This document shows positions 56,369 to 64,000 of a DNA stretch of 64,000 nucleotides, one piece after another. The stretch comes from Rhodobacteraceae bacterium UBA7436 (GTDB lineage: Bacteria > Pseudomonadota > Alphaproteobacteria > Rhodobacterales > Rhodobacteraceae), in the NCBI GenBank assembly GCA_002478745.1, contig DLQI01000155.1, positions 8,889 to 72,888 on the forward strand, read 5' to 3'. The notes under the pieces were generated by a model, which saw only the letters and a list, made by a program, of their open reading frames with translations, was not told the DNA's origin and searched no databases. Both the position numbers and the translations under genes were made by a program. Every line of letters starts with the position of its first letter. Within the stretch, counting starts at the first letter, position 1.

Positions 56369-57360
56369 CGCGTGACGACAGGAATGCAATCTGCGTTCTC
56401 AGCCAAAAGTGCGGAACAAAAACGACGTGCATCACTTAGGTCAGAGAAGCCCATTGCACGAAGGCGATAGAATGTACGGCCCCCGCTGTTGGCTTTTTGA
56501 ACGATGCGGGATTTGCCTTGAAGGAAATCACCAAAGCGGCCCTCAATCTTGTCCCACTGACTGCGCGCCACTTCGGCGCTGTCGAAGGCACCAAGTTGAA
56601 CCAAACGTGTTCCGGCCGGAACTGACGTTGGATCAACGTCTGTCACAGTGGCTTTGGCAGGTGCCGATACTGGAATAACAACTGCAGGCGCAGAAGCTGG
56701 ACGAAGCAATGGGCGCAATGACCGACGCAGTCCAGCGGCTTGGATCGCAGTTTCATCAGCCACGTTTGTCGCCGCAACAGTTGTCACCGCACTCACAACT
56801 TTTGCACCTGATACATTGTTGATCGGATCAGCGCCTTGGGTCAGTTGGCGGATCAAATCTTCGACGCTGCCAGCTTCGGGTGTGTCGGTCGCTGTTTGTG
56901 GGGAAACAAATCCATCAAGATCAGCGATTGGTGCCGATAAATCTAGCGGCGCAGGCTGTTGCACAGGTGCAACCACTTGTGCAGAAACGGGGGTGTCTTC
57001 GACAGCCAGCGCGACCGGTTTCGGTGCCAAAACCAACGTGTCCGTTGGGGCCGCAGCGGTACCAGCAGCGGCAACTTCGTTTACAGCCAGCCCTTGGTTC
57101 AACGCGAGTTCACCACCTGGATTGTCTGGAAGGACACGCATTTCACCACTGATCGCTTGAACGACAGGCAAGCCAGTTACGTCGCGGACCATCAACTTGT
57201 ACCCCCAAACACCAACGCCAACTATGAGCGCCACAGAAAGACCTGCAGCAACCATATTAGTGAGGTTGTTCAATGAGTTAGCTGAAACCTTTGGTGATGA
57301 AGCGCCCGCAGAAGAATAACCGTGAGCATCCATATTATGGGAGTAAGGAACATTTGCCAT
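56365..57360 (-). CDS. SPOR domain-containing membrane protein
   Basis: A 331-residue protein with one N-terminal membrane helix (NLTNMVAAGLSVALIVGVGVWGY), a long Ala/Pro/Thr-rich linker and a C-terminal SPOR domain (AGTRLVQLGAFDSAEVARSQ; SGGRTFYRLRAMGFSDLSDA). SPOR domains bind denuded septal glycan, so a role at division is inferred. GAGGC precedes the ATG. Confidence 0.88.
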   Translation of the reverse strand: MANVPYSHNMDAHGYSSAGASSPKVSANSLNNLTNMVAAGLSVALIVGVGVWGYKLMVRDVTGLPVVQAISGEMRVLPDNPGGELALNQGLAVNEVAAAGTAAAPTDTLVLAPKPVALAVEDTPVSAQVVAPVQQPAPLDLSAPIADLDGFVSPQTATDTPEAGSVEDLIRQLTQGADPINNVSGAKVVSAVTTVAATNVADETAIQAAGLRRSLRPLLRPASAPAVVIPVSAPAKATVTDVDPTSVPAGTRLVQLGAFDSAEVARSQWDKIEGRFGDFLQGKSRIVQKANSGGRTFYRLRAMGFSDLSDARRFCSALLAENADCIPVVTR

Positions 57361-57437
57361 TTTTGCCTCGTTGCCCGTTTAGGTACATTGCCCAACGGAT
57401 CTACTGAATTATGCCTGTTCAGCCGAGGCGGTTATTT

Positions 57438-59180
57438 TTAACGCATCTCTTCGGCTGGCTCTACACCTAGAATACCAAGGCCTGCAGCTATTACAACAGC
57501 CGCTGAACGTGCTAGGGCGATTTTTGCTTGGGATGTCTTTGGATCATCCTGCAAGAAGCGCAATTCAGGCAATTCATTGCCACGGTTCCACAACCCGTGG
57601 AACTCGCCCGCCAGCTCATAAAGGTAGAATGCAATGCGGTGCGGTTCGTTGCTGCGCGCAGCTGTTTCTAGCAAACGTGGCCATTCAGCCAGCTTAGCCG
57701 CCAGCGTCAATTCAGACTCGTGACTGATCAGTGTCAGATCAGCAGCGGCCAATGTTGCGTCGTCAACAGCAACGCCTGCTTCAACCGCTTTGCGCAAAAC
57801 CGAATTCACACGCGCGTGGGCGTATTGAACGTAGAACACAGGATTGTCGCGGCTTTGCTCAAGTACCTTGGCAAAATCAAAATCAAGCGGCGCATCGTTT
57901 TTGCGTGTTAACATTACAAAACGGGTTACGTCAGACCCAACCTGATCAACCACATCGCGCAGAGTAACAAACGTCCCTGCCCGCTTGGACATTTTGAACG
58001 GTTCACCATCTTTGAACAGCTTCACCAGTTGCGTCAGCTTGATATCGAGCGGCACAGTGCCACCAGACAATGCGGACACAGCAGCCTTCATACGCTTTAC
58101 ATATCCGCCGTGATCAGCGCCAAAAACGTCAATCAACAGATCATAACCACGTTCTACCTTGTCAAAGTGGTATGCAATGTCGGGGGCAAAGTATGTCCAT
58201 GCGCCATCAGACTTTTTCACAGGACGATCAACGTCATCACCGTGTTCGGTTGATTTGAACAAGGTTTGCTCGCGTGGTTCCCAGTCTTCAGGCTTTTTGC
58301 CTTTTGGTGGCTCAAGCACACCTTCATAGATCAGACCCTTGTCTTCAAGCGACTTGATGGATTTTTCGATTAGACCGGAACCGTACAATGATTTCTCCGA
58401 AAAGAAGCGGTCCATTTTAATGCCAAGCTGCGCAAGGTCGGAACGGATCAGATCCATCATCGCCTCAGTTGCGAATTCACGGATGTCTTGCAACCAGACG
58501 TCTTCGCCTTTGGCGACGTAGGCATCGCCAACCTTGGCTTTCAGCGCTTCACCGGTCGCGATCAAATAATCGCCCGGATATGTGCCGTCTTCAAACGCAA
58601 CCTCTTGGCCGTGGGCCTCTAGGTAACGGAGGTAAACGGAACGGGCCAACACATCGACCTGCGCGCCACCGTCGTTGATGTAGTATTCACGTGTGACGTC
58701 GAAGCCCGCGAAATCTAGCATGGATGCGAGCGCATCACCAAAGACCGCACCGCGCGTGTGACCAACGTGCAAAGGACCCGTTGGGTTTGCGCTGACGTAT
58801 TCAACGTTAACCTTTTTGTTCTCACCCATAGTGGAGCGACCAAAATCTGTACCTGCTTTAAGCACAGCGCTAATGACACCCTGCCAAAGAGAGGCGGAAA
58901 GACGAAGATTTAGGAAACCAGGTCCTGCGACTTCAGCAGCGGTAATCCGATCATCAGTTGCCAAACGTGCCGCCAATGCATCTGCAATGTCACGTGGCTT
59001 AAGACCTGCAGGCTTGGCCAAAACCATCGCCGCATTGGTCGCCATATCGCCATGCGATGCATCGCGCGGCGGCTCTACCGTTACATTGTCAAAGCTTAGG
59101 CCGGCAGGCAGCTGCCCAGCGTCAACCATGGCGTTGAGGTCGGCAATCACTTGGGTGCGGATATCGGCAAACAGGTTCAT
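57438..59180 (-). CDS. argS: Arginyl-tRNA synthetase
   Basis: Class I synthetase of 580 residues. [40 protein letters not shown] (HIGH-type) and [19 protein letters not shown] (KMSKS) are present, plus a C-terminal all-helical anticodon domain. AGGAC before the ATG at 59180 decides against the extended frame to 59243. Confidence 0.97.
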   Translation of the reverse strand: MNLFADIRTQVIADLNAMVDAGQLPAGLSFDNVTVEPPRDASHGDMATNAAMVLAKPAGLKPRDIADALAARLATDDRITAAEVAGPGFLNLRLSASLWQGVISAVLKAGTDFGRSTMGENKKVNVEYVSANPTGPLHVGHTRGAVFGDALASMLDFAGFDVTREYYINDGGAQVDVLARSVYLRYLEAHGQEVAFEDGTYPGDYLIATGEALKAKVGDAYVAKGEDVWLQDIREFATEAMMDLIRSDLAQLGIKMDRFFSEKSLYGSGLIEKSIKSLEDKGLIYEGVLEPPKGKKPEDWEPREQTLFKSTEHGDDVDRPVKKSDGAWTYFAPDIAYHFDKVERGYDLLIDVFGADHGGYVKRMKAAVSALSGGTVPLDIKLTQLVKLFKDGEPFKMSKRAGTFVTLRDVVDQVGSDVTRFVMLTRKNDAPLDFDFAKVLEQSRDNPVFYVQYAHARVNSVLRKAVEAGVAVDDATLAAADLTLISHESELTLAAKLAEWPRLLETAARSNEPHRIAFYLYELAGEFHGLWNRGNELPELRFLQDDPKTSQAKIALARSAAVVIAAGLGILGVEPAEEMR

Positions 59181-59246
59181 CAATTTAGTCCTAATACGGG
59201 TCGGGTGCGGTTTAGCACTTACGTGCCTAAGGTCAACGGGCATCGG

Positions 59247-60386
59247 CTAGTGCTTGCCCAAGATACGTTCATATTCGAGCAATGCATAGCGGTCTGTCAT
59301 ACCTGAGATGTAATCGCAGACACGGCGTGCGATGGCGGTCTTGTCAGCACCTTGAAGTTCCTCAAGCCAATTGGAGGGCAATTGAGATGGATCATTCAGG
59401 AACAAGGGAAACAATTCACGGATCACTTTTGTTACTTCTGCCCTCTTCGCCATCACCGCTGGTGCGCGGTACATCTGGTTGAACAGGAAGGAACGGATTT
59501 CGCGAAGATCCGCAAAGACTGCATCAGAGAAACGAATGACGGGGCGACCCAAATGACGAATATCATGGGCGGATGTCGCACCACTTTCGTTCAATATCAA
59601 ACGCGATGTCGAAATCACATCACTGACCATCACACCAAACACACGGCGCAAGGCCTCGTGACGGCGCCGATCAGTTTCAAGGTTTGGATAGGCCGCGTCT
59701 ACTTCAGCATAGGCCGCACCAATGATCGGTAGCTTTATAATGTCGGCATCCGTAAACAGCCCTGCCCGCAAACCGTCGTGCAGATCGTGGTTATTATAGG
59801 CAATATCGTCAGACAACGCTGCTGCTTGCGCCTCAGCACTTGCATGGGTGTGCAATTCTAGATCATGGGTCGCGTCATATTCAGCCAGCGCATAGGGTAG
59901 TTCGCCAACGACAGGGCCGTTGTGCTTTGCGATACCTTCTAAGCAATCCCACGTTAGGTTTAGACCATCGAATTCAGCATAGTGACGCTCTAAATCGGTA
60001 ACAATTTTAATGGCTTGGGCGTTGTGATCAAAGCCGCCGTAGGGGGCCATCATCTCATGCAACACGTCCTCGCCTGCGTGGCCAAAGGGCGGATGACCAA
60101 GGTCGTGTGCCAATGCAACAGCTTCTGTCAGCTCGCCGTTCAGGCCAAGTGCACCTGCGATAGTGCGGGCCACTTGGGCTACCTCGATAGAGTGCGTCAG
60201 GCGCGTCCGGAAATAATCGCCTTCGTGTTCGACGAAAACTTGGGTTTTGTGTTTCAGCCGGCGAAACGCGCTGGCGTGAATGATGCGGTCCCTATCACGT
60301 TGAAAACATGATCGAAAACTAAACTCTTCTTCCGCTACACGCCGTCCTTTGCTGTGTATTGGATCAGAGGAAAATGGTGCTTGCAT
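59247..60386 (-). CDS. dgt: Deoxyguanosinetriphosphate triphosphohydrolase-like protein
   Basis: HD-domain dNTPase of 379 residues. RLTHSIEVAQVARTIAGAL, VALAHDLGHPPFGHAGEDVLH (HD metal site) and RHYAEFDGLNLTWDCLEGIA are typical. Hydrolyses dNTPs to deoxynucleosides and triphosphate. AAGGAC lies ten bases before the ATG. Divergent from the iron-sulfur gene. Confidence 0.92.
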   Translation of the reverse strand: MQAPFSSDPIHSKGRRVAEEEFSFRSCFQRDRDRIIHASAFRRLKHKTQVFVEHEGDYFRTRLTHSIEVAQVARTIAGALGLNGELTEAVALAHDLGHPPFGHAGEDVLHEMMAPYGGFDHNAQAIKIVTDLERHYAEFDGLNLTWDCLEGIAKHNGPVVGELPYALAEYDATHDLELHTHASAEAQAAALSDDIAYNNHDLHDGLRAGLFTDADIIKLPIIGAAYAEVDAAYPNLETDRRRHEALRRVFGVMVSDVISTSRLILNESGATSAHDIRHLGRPVIRFSDAVFADLREIRSFLFNQMYRAPAVMAKRAEVTKVIRELFPLFLNDPSQLPSNWLEELQGADKTAIARRVCDYISGMTDRYALLEYERILGKH

Positions 60387-60482
60387 TGAGCACTGGTCCT
60401 TGTCGCCTGTCCTATGGCCCTCTATATCGGTTTACAGACGATAATGAAACCGGCCATTGGTCGACCACTCGGAGCTTTCCCC

Positions 60483-60806
60483 GTGCAATTGCCGCCAACA
60501 GTTACAACACGTGCCTTTGAACGTCTTGCTGAGATCGGCGCCGCTGATCAGGGGCAAGCTCTACGCGTCGCAGTTGAGGGCGGTGGCTGTTCCGGTTTCC
60601 AGTACGAAATCGCGCTCGATGATCCCAAAGCCGACGATTTAATCCTTGAGGGATCAGGACAAAAAGTTGTTGTGGACTCCATATCTTTGCCTTTCCTCTC
60701 CAACGCAGTTATCGACTTCTCCGAAGAGCTGATTGGCGCCCGTTTTGTCATAGAGAACCCGAATGCCACAAGCGCATGCGGCTGCGGAACTTCTTTTTCA
60801 ATGTAA
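60483..60806 (+). CDS. erpA: IscA/ErpA-type iron-sulfur cluster insertion protein
   Basis: HesB/IscA family A-type carrier of about 107 residues. VAVEGGGCSGFQYEIALDDP (first Cys) and SACGCGTSFSM (C-x-C end) are the cluster-binding pattern, with ISLPFLSNAVIDFSEELIGA between. Two ATGs lie upstream in frame (60414, 60444), but the GTG at 60483 has GGAG at eight bases and matches the usual start, so I take it. ErpA and IscA cannot be separated with certainty. Confidence 0.85.
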   Translation: MQLPPTVTTRAFERLAEIGAADQGQALRVAVEGGGCSGFQYEIALDDPKADDLILEGSGQKVVVDSISLPFLSNAVIDFSEELIGARFVIENPNATSACGCGTSFSM

Positions 60807-60841
60807 TGGGTTACACGGCGATATTAACCCATGAGAACCCT

Positions 60842-61876
60842 TCAAAAAAGCGCTGCAAAATCATCAGTTGAATTCTGGGCCTGAAGCAAAATTTCGTACC
60901 CTTCTTCGTCAATTGCTTGTTCGACGATTGGGTGCATCACCTCCCAATCGGGGCTGCGTTCGGCATCCATGTCGAGCAATAGGTTTGAGATATTGCGAAG
61001 TGGCCCCGCGGCAACGTCACCGCGCATAAACACCAACCGTTCCCCTAAAAGCGCCTGCCCCATCCCATCACGTTTTGCCGTCAAAGCCATCCACGCGCTG
61101 ACCAAATATTCGTGATACCCATCGGATGTGTTAGATGCAGGTTGCTCTATAACCTGAAAGTCAGAGAGCGTTTTTACAATCCAATCCTCCCAAATTGGGC
61201 TGGGTGTCTGACCTGCAAAACGCAAAGCAATACAAATTTCGGCTAAGAGATCGGCATTTTGATCCAAGTAGGCGATTATCCCTACAAAATTAAGGGACTG
61301 AACAGCGCCGCAATCTAGCTTGGGATCACGACGTCCGTATTCGGACAGATAAAATACGATATGCGTTAGCTCATATGCCACTTTTTTGTTGGGCAGTGCA
61401 AAAGTTGCCGAGCGGTTGATAAATTGGCGTAATCGATCATCTAACCCGTGGTCTATAGAAACCTTTGTGCCGCGCCGTGCCAAAAGCCGAGAGACCTCTC
61501 GGCGTTGAAGGTCTGATAACTCTGCCTCGGCCAATCCTTGGGCTGCGACACAGTCACACATCTGCCCACCAACATCTCCCTTCAGTCCAAGATCTTCGAG
61601 AACCAAGAAAATGGACAAGTAGAACCGGTAATCCTGGGCAAAAAATGCCATTTTTGCAGGCAGTTGTTGGTAGAAGGATTGATGGGTTGCCAAGGCGTCT
61701 TCGGGTATTGGCGTTCCTGTACATTCCAATATGTTGAGCAATTCAGCGTTTTCTTTAAGCCAAAAAACATCCTCATGGTGCCTGCGATGGTCAGCAAAAA
61801 CACTAACAAGGGCCTTGGCGTTTTGGATAAAGGGTTGTCTGCGCTGAGGCACGCTTAATGAAATAACGTTGGTCAT
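60842..61876 (-). CDS. Uncharacterised helical protein (DUF6902-like)
   Basis: A 344-residue soluble, mostly helical protein with no signal peptide or membrane segment. MTNVISLSVPQRRQPFIQNA, FADHRRHHEDVFWLKENAEL, LNILECTGTPI and AKMAFFAQDYRFYLSIFLVLEDLG are likely conserved and match what I recall as DUF6902, a Rhodobacterales family of unknown role. It follows the FTSGA-repeat gene by 41 bases with AGAGGACAGG at the ribosome site, forming a two-gene operon. Several Cys-containing stretches (GGQMCDCVAAQG, PKLDCGAVQS) could bind metal, but there is no recognised catalytic motif. Confidence 0.6.
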   Translation of the reverse strand: MTNVISLSVPQRRQPFIQNAKALVSVFADHRRHHEDVFWLKENAELLNILECTGTPIPEDALATHQSFYQQLPAKMAFFAQDYRFYLSIFLVLEDLGLKGDVGGQMCDCVAAQGLAEAELSDLQRREVSRLLARRGTKVSIDHGLDDRLRQFINRSATFALPNKKVAYELTHIVFYLSEYGRRDPKLDCGAVQSLNFVGIIAYLDQNADLLAEICIALRFAGQTPSPIWEDWIVKTLSDFQVIEQPASNTSDGYHEYLVSAWMALTAKRDGMGQALLGERLVFMRGDVAAGPLRNISNLLLDMDAERSPDWEVMHPIVEQAIDEEGYEILLQAQNSTDDFAALF

Positions 61877-61917
61877 ACCTGTCCTCTTGGATTAAATTAA
61901 GCGTGCCTTGATTAGGC

Positions 61918-62184
61918 TTAAGCGCCTGAAGTGAACAGTGCAGTCAGGTCACCGGTCTCCATGCCCGACGTTTTCGGTGCAGCACCTGACGTGAACAGAC
62001 CAGTCTGGTCGCCACTTTTCATTTTTGGACCAGCCCCCTATGTGAACAAACTTGTCGCATCACCCACCAGGCTGTCAGATGCAGACGGTGCCGCACCGGA
62101 CGTGAACATTTCAACGTGTTCCCCACCCATCATGTCTGTATGGCTCGATGCTGTTTGTGTTTCGAATTTACGTAATGCAGTCAT
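61918..62184 (-). pseudogene. FTSGA-repeat small protein (DUF6749-like) interrupted by TAG
   Basis: From the ATG at 62184 (GGGGAA upstream) the frame encodes MTALRKFETQTASSHTDMMG, then EMFTSGAAPS, a spacer to LFT, TAG at 62038-62040, and continues in the same frame with GAGPKMKSGDQTG, LFTSGAAPKTSGMETGDLTA and LFTSGA ending in TAA at 61918. The complete product would be 88 codons with four copies of a [L/M]FTSGA(AP) unit; the TAG sits where the other three copies have Ser, so TCG to TAG fits. Short spacers with Gly and charged residues separate units. The family resembles DUF6749 from memory. Function unknown. Operon with DUF6902. Confidence 0.6.
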
Positions 62185-62287
62185 TTTTAAATTCCCCAGA
62201 TTTGTTAAGTTGATCGTACTTAAAGCGATTACCGTTAAAGTTGTGATTGAATAGACCCTTTCTGCCTTGAGCTGATCACAGGTCGGG

Positions 62288-62392
62288 TTATCCACAGCGA
62301 CTGAACATGCCATCAGATTGAAAGGGTTAATCTTTGCCACTCTTGCCGAAATTTAAAAATAAATTATCCACACCCTGATAAACTGTGGATAC
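62288..62392. promoter_or_regulatory. Cluster of DnaA boxes in the AT-rich gap upstream of xth
   Basis: TTATCCACA occurs at 62288-62296 and 62364-62372, both perfect matches to the consensus, and an inverted TGTGGATAC (8 of 9) lies at 62384-62392, forming an 8-bp inverted pair. A weaker TTATCCATC is at 62513-62521. The surrounding 62185-62540 gap is AT-rich and otherwise shows nothing I can support. It could be a DnaA-controlled promoter, a titration site or part of an origin; gene context (no dnaA, gidA, parAB, hemE) does not resemble the usual alphaproteobacterial origin. Confidence 0.5.
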
Positions 62393-62540
62393 TAACCCTA
62401 TGTTAATAATGATGAATTGAAGGTTAACGAAAATGGAAGAATCACTGTAGCCTCTGAGCGTTGCTCCAATTGCCCGTCGGCACTTGCTCAAGAGCGGGTG
62501 TTGAGCGATAGATTATCCATCAAACGGCAGGAGCTCCCTC

Positions 62541-63350
62541 ATGAAGATTGCGTCATTTAATATTAACGGCATCAAAGCCCGCATAAACGCACTTCCTGAA
62601 TGGCTGGACGAAGCACAACCTGATGTCGCCCTTCTGCAAGAAATCAAATCCGTGGACGAAGCATTCCCGCGCGAAATTTTTGAAGACCGCGGATATATCG
62701 TCGAAACTCATGGGCAAAAGTCGTTTAATGGCGTGGCTATTCTGTCCAAACTGCCGCTTGAAGATGTACGCCGTGGTCTGCCCGGCGATGACAGCGATGA
62801 ACAAGCCCGCTGGATCGAGGCAACTGTCGTTGGCGAAACTGAGGCCCTTCGCATCTGTGGTTTATATCTACCCAACGGCAATCCTGTCGAATTGGATGAT
62901 GCTGGAAAACCTGTTGGGGGTGGAAAATACGCCTATAAATTGGCTTGGATGGACCGTCTTCAGGCACGCGCTGAAGAACTAATGTCAGATGAAATGCCGT
63001 TTTTGATGGCGGGGGACTATAACATCATCGCACAGCCCGAAGATGCCGCACGCCCAGAAATTTGGGAAGGTGATGCTGCCTGTCGCCCTGAAAGCCTCGC
63101 CGCTTATCGCAAACTGGTCAATCTTGGCCTAACCGATGCGACACTCGCACGTGATCCGCGTCCAGGTCAATTTACGTTCTGGGATTATCAAGCTGGCGCA
63201 TGGAACAAGAACAACGGCATTCGCATTGACCACTTTCTACTTAGCCCTGCGTGTGCTGATTTTCTGATCGATACTGGGATCGACAAAGACATTCGCGCGC
63301 GCGAAAAACCATCAGATCATGTTCCAATTTGGGTCGACCTCAAAGTCTAG
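62541..63350 (+). CDS. xth: Exodeoxyribonuclease III
   Basis: AP endonuclease/3' exonuclease of base excision repair, 269 residues. MKIASFNINGIKARINALPE, LLQEIKSVDEAFP (metal Glu), VFLMAGDYNIIAQPEDAARP-like DYN segment, NNGIRIDHFLLSPA and KPSDHVPIWVDL (active-site D-H) are all present. Ends in TAG and overlaps the convergent FAD monooxygenase stop by 4 bases. Confidence 0.95.
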   Translation: MKIASFNINGIKARINALPEWLDEAQPDVALLQEIKSVDEAFPREIFEDRGYIVETHGQKSFNGVAILSKLPLEDVRRGLPGDDSDEQARWIEATVVGETEALRICGLYLPNGNPVELDDAGKPVGGGKYAYKLAWMDRLQARAEELMSDEMPFLMAGDYNIIAQPEDAARPEIWEGDAACRPESLAAYRKLVNLGLTDATLARDPRPGQFTFWDYQAGAWNKNNGIRIDHFLLSPACADFLIDTGIDKDIRAREKPSDHVPIWVDLKV

Positions 63351-64000
63351 AAGCGTTTGTCAGTCACGTCGTGACGGTAAAGCCAGTCAAAGGGTTTCAG
63401 CATCAGTGATGGTGCCACCTTGCTTACGGTCTTCAAACCTAAATGTGCGGCCAAACGAATTGGACCCGAACGCAGGTGATAGCGTTTGGCGTTCCCTTGT
63501 GTTGCCTTAACAACTTTAGTTACACGTTTAAGGCGCCGGCTTTGATAGCTTCGGATACTACCTGCCTTAAGTGCGCGCCCTAGGTCCCACGCATCTTCCA
63601 GTGCCATATTGGCACCTTGTGCCATGAACGGCAGCATAGGGTGTGCAGCGTCGCCGACCAATGCAACCCCTTGATCGTACCAGGTTGAAGCAACTGGATG
63701 GCGGAATAGTCCCCAAAGGGATGTTTGTTCCACCGCGTCTAATAGAGGGGCCGCACCACCGGTAAATTTAGCGAATGTGGCGCGAAGCTGGTCGGGATCA
63801 CCGTGTTGCTGCCATCCCTCATCCTGCCAGTCATTGCGCTCTTCAACTGCAACTAAGTTCACAAAGGAACCACCACGCAAAGGATATGAAACGATATGTT
63901 TACCAGGCCCCATATAAACGCGGGCTTCTTTCGGGTGGGCAACAACATTGGGCACAATTGCGCGCCACGCAACTTGTTTTGTAAAGAATGCAGAGGACTT
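63347..64000 (-). CDS. FAD-dependent monooxygenase, C-terminal part (runs off the window)
   Basis: The frame is open from 63347 through the window edge, 218 codons, so the start and the N-terminal FAD-binding site lie outside. ALVGDAAHPMLPFMAQGANM and ALEDAWDLGRAL are the second FAD motif of the UbiH/salicylate-hydroxylase class, with VSYPLRGGSFVNLVAVEER before it. Substrate not inferable. The C-terminal basic helix (SRRLKRVTKVVKATQGNAKR) is ordinary for the group. Confidence 0.85.
   Translation of the reverse strand, partial: KSSAFFTKQVAWRAIVPNVVAHPKEARVYMGPGKHIVSYPLRGGSFVNLVAVEERNDWQDEGWQQHGDPDQLRATFAKFTGGAAPLLDAVEQTSLWGLFRHPVASTWYDQGVALVGDAAHPMLPFMAQGANMALEDAWDLGRALKAGSIRSYQSRRLKRVTKVVKATQGNAKRYHLRSGPIRLAAHLGLKTVSKVAPSLMLKPFDWLYRHDVTDKRF

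Noticed and set aside
62288..62392. Definite chromosomal origin of replication
   Set aside because: DnaA boxes are present, but none of the usual neighbours (dnaA, gidA/trmE, parAB, hemE) lie nearby and gene polarity is not symmetric; kept only as a DnaA-box cluster.

Overview
The window looks like part of the main chromosome of a marine Rhodobacterales (Roseobacter-group) alphaproteobacterium with a moderate GC content (about half, judged by eye). Pointers are the alphaproteobacterial order plsX-fabH-ihfA-merR-tRNA-Pro, the chain lptF-lptG-lptD-surA-pdxA-rsmA, a Fur/Mur regulator, an OlsB-type ornithine lipid acyltransferase, separate corrinoid methyltransferase and MetF-like proteins in place of a long MetH, and families I know mainly from this order (DUF4167, DUF6902/DUF6749). 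Almost everything is housekeeping. There is no phage, transposase, CRISPR array, rRNA operon or plasmid-type gene.

Layout. 0.1-2.0 kb: rlmE and a Ppx/GppA phosphatase (minus). 2.3-4.7 kb: one-carbon operon (small virulence-factor-family protein, MetF-like reductase, methyl-THF:corrinoid methyltransferase). 4.7-8.9 kb: a three-gene minus-strand operon of class IV aminotransferase, fused E1 alpha-beta 2-oxoacid dehydrogenase and FabD-like acyltransferase. 9-16.3 kb: galM, a TfoX C-domain protein, ndk, an ABC-F ATPase, MarC, a clan AA protease, holC and pepA. 16.4-23.8 kb: LPS transport and envelope biogenesis operon with 1-11 base overlaps at every junction. 23.9-26.6 kb: DUF4167, prmC, prfA. 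26.6-30.4 kb: a nonsense-interrupted small secreted protein gene, DUF1499, two tandem ureohydrolases and an M20 amidohydrolase. 30.5-35.1 kb: mazG, nucleoside hydrolase, GNAT, selO, an EamA exporter. 35.2-36.0 kb: a DUF533/TerB-type pseudogene with two in-frame stops. 36-47.7 kb: DEAD-box helicase, fur/mur, EamA exporter, eno, FAD oxidoreductase, DUF985 cupin, anmK, tyrS, ABC-F, olsB, bamE. 47.7-52.5 kb: yceD, rpmF, plsX, fabH, ihfA, merR, tRNA-Pro(GGG). 52.6-60.8 kb: double-length dCTP deaminase, scpA/scpB, nagZ, SPOR protein, argS, dgt and an IscA/ErpA-type protein. 60.8-64 kb: DUF6902, an interrupted FTSGA-repeat peptide gene (DUF6749-like), a DnaA-box cluster, xth and a partial FAD monooxygenase.

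Functional grouping. The LPS block supplies the inner-membrane exporter (LptF, LptG), the outer-membrane translocon (LptD) and a periplasmic chaperone (SurA). BamE and OlsB add outer-membrane assembly and aminolipid synthesis; NagZ and AnmK belong to peptidoglycan recycling. PrmC modifies the release factor PrfA encoded with it. YceD/L32/PlsX/FabH couples ribosome and lipid synthesis.

The most notable observations are: (1) three small non-core genes whose frames are intact except for in-frame TAG/TAA codons, while TAG is an ordinary stop for core genes here; (2) the FTSGA-repeat peptide gene beside its DUF6902 partner; (3) a cluster of perfect and near-perfect DnaA boxes in the AT-rich gap before xth; (4) the aminotransferase/E1/acyltransferase operon, which lacks E2 and E3; (5) two copies of a hairpin-plus-16-base intergenic element. 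I see no clearly new multi-gene defence or mobile system.
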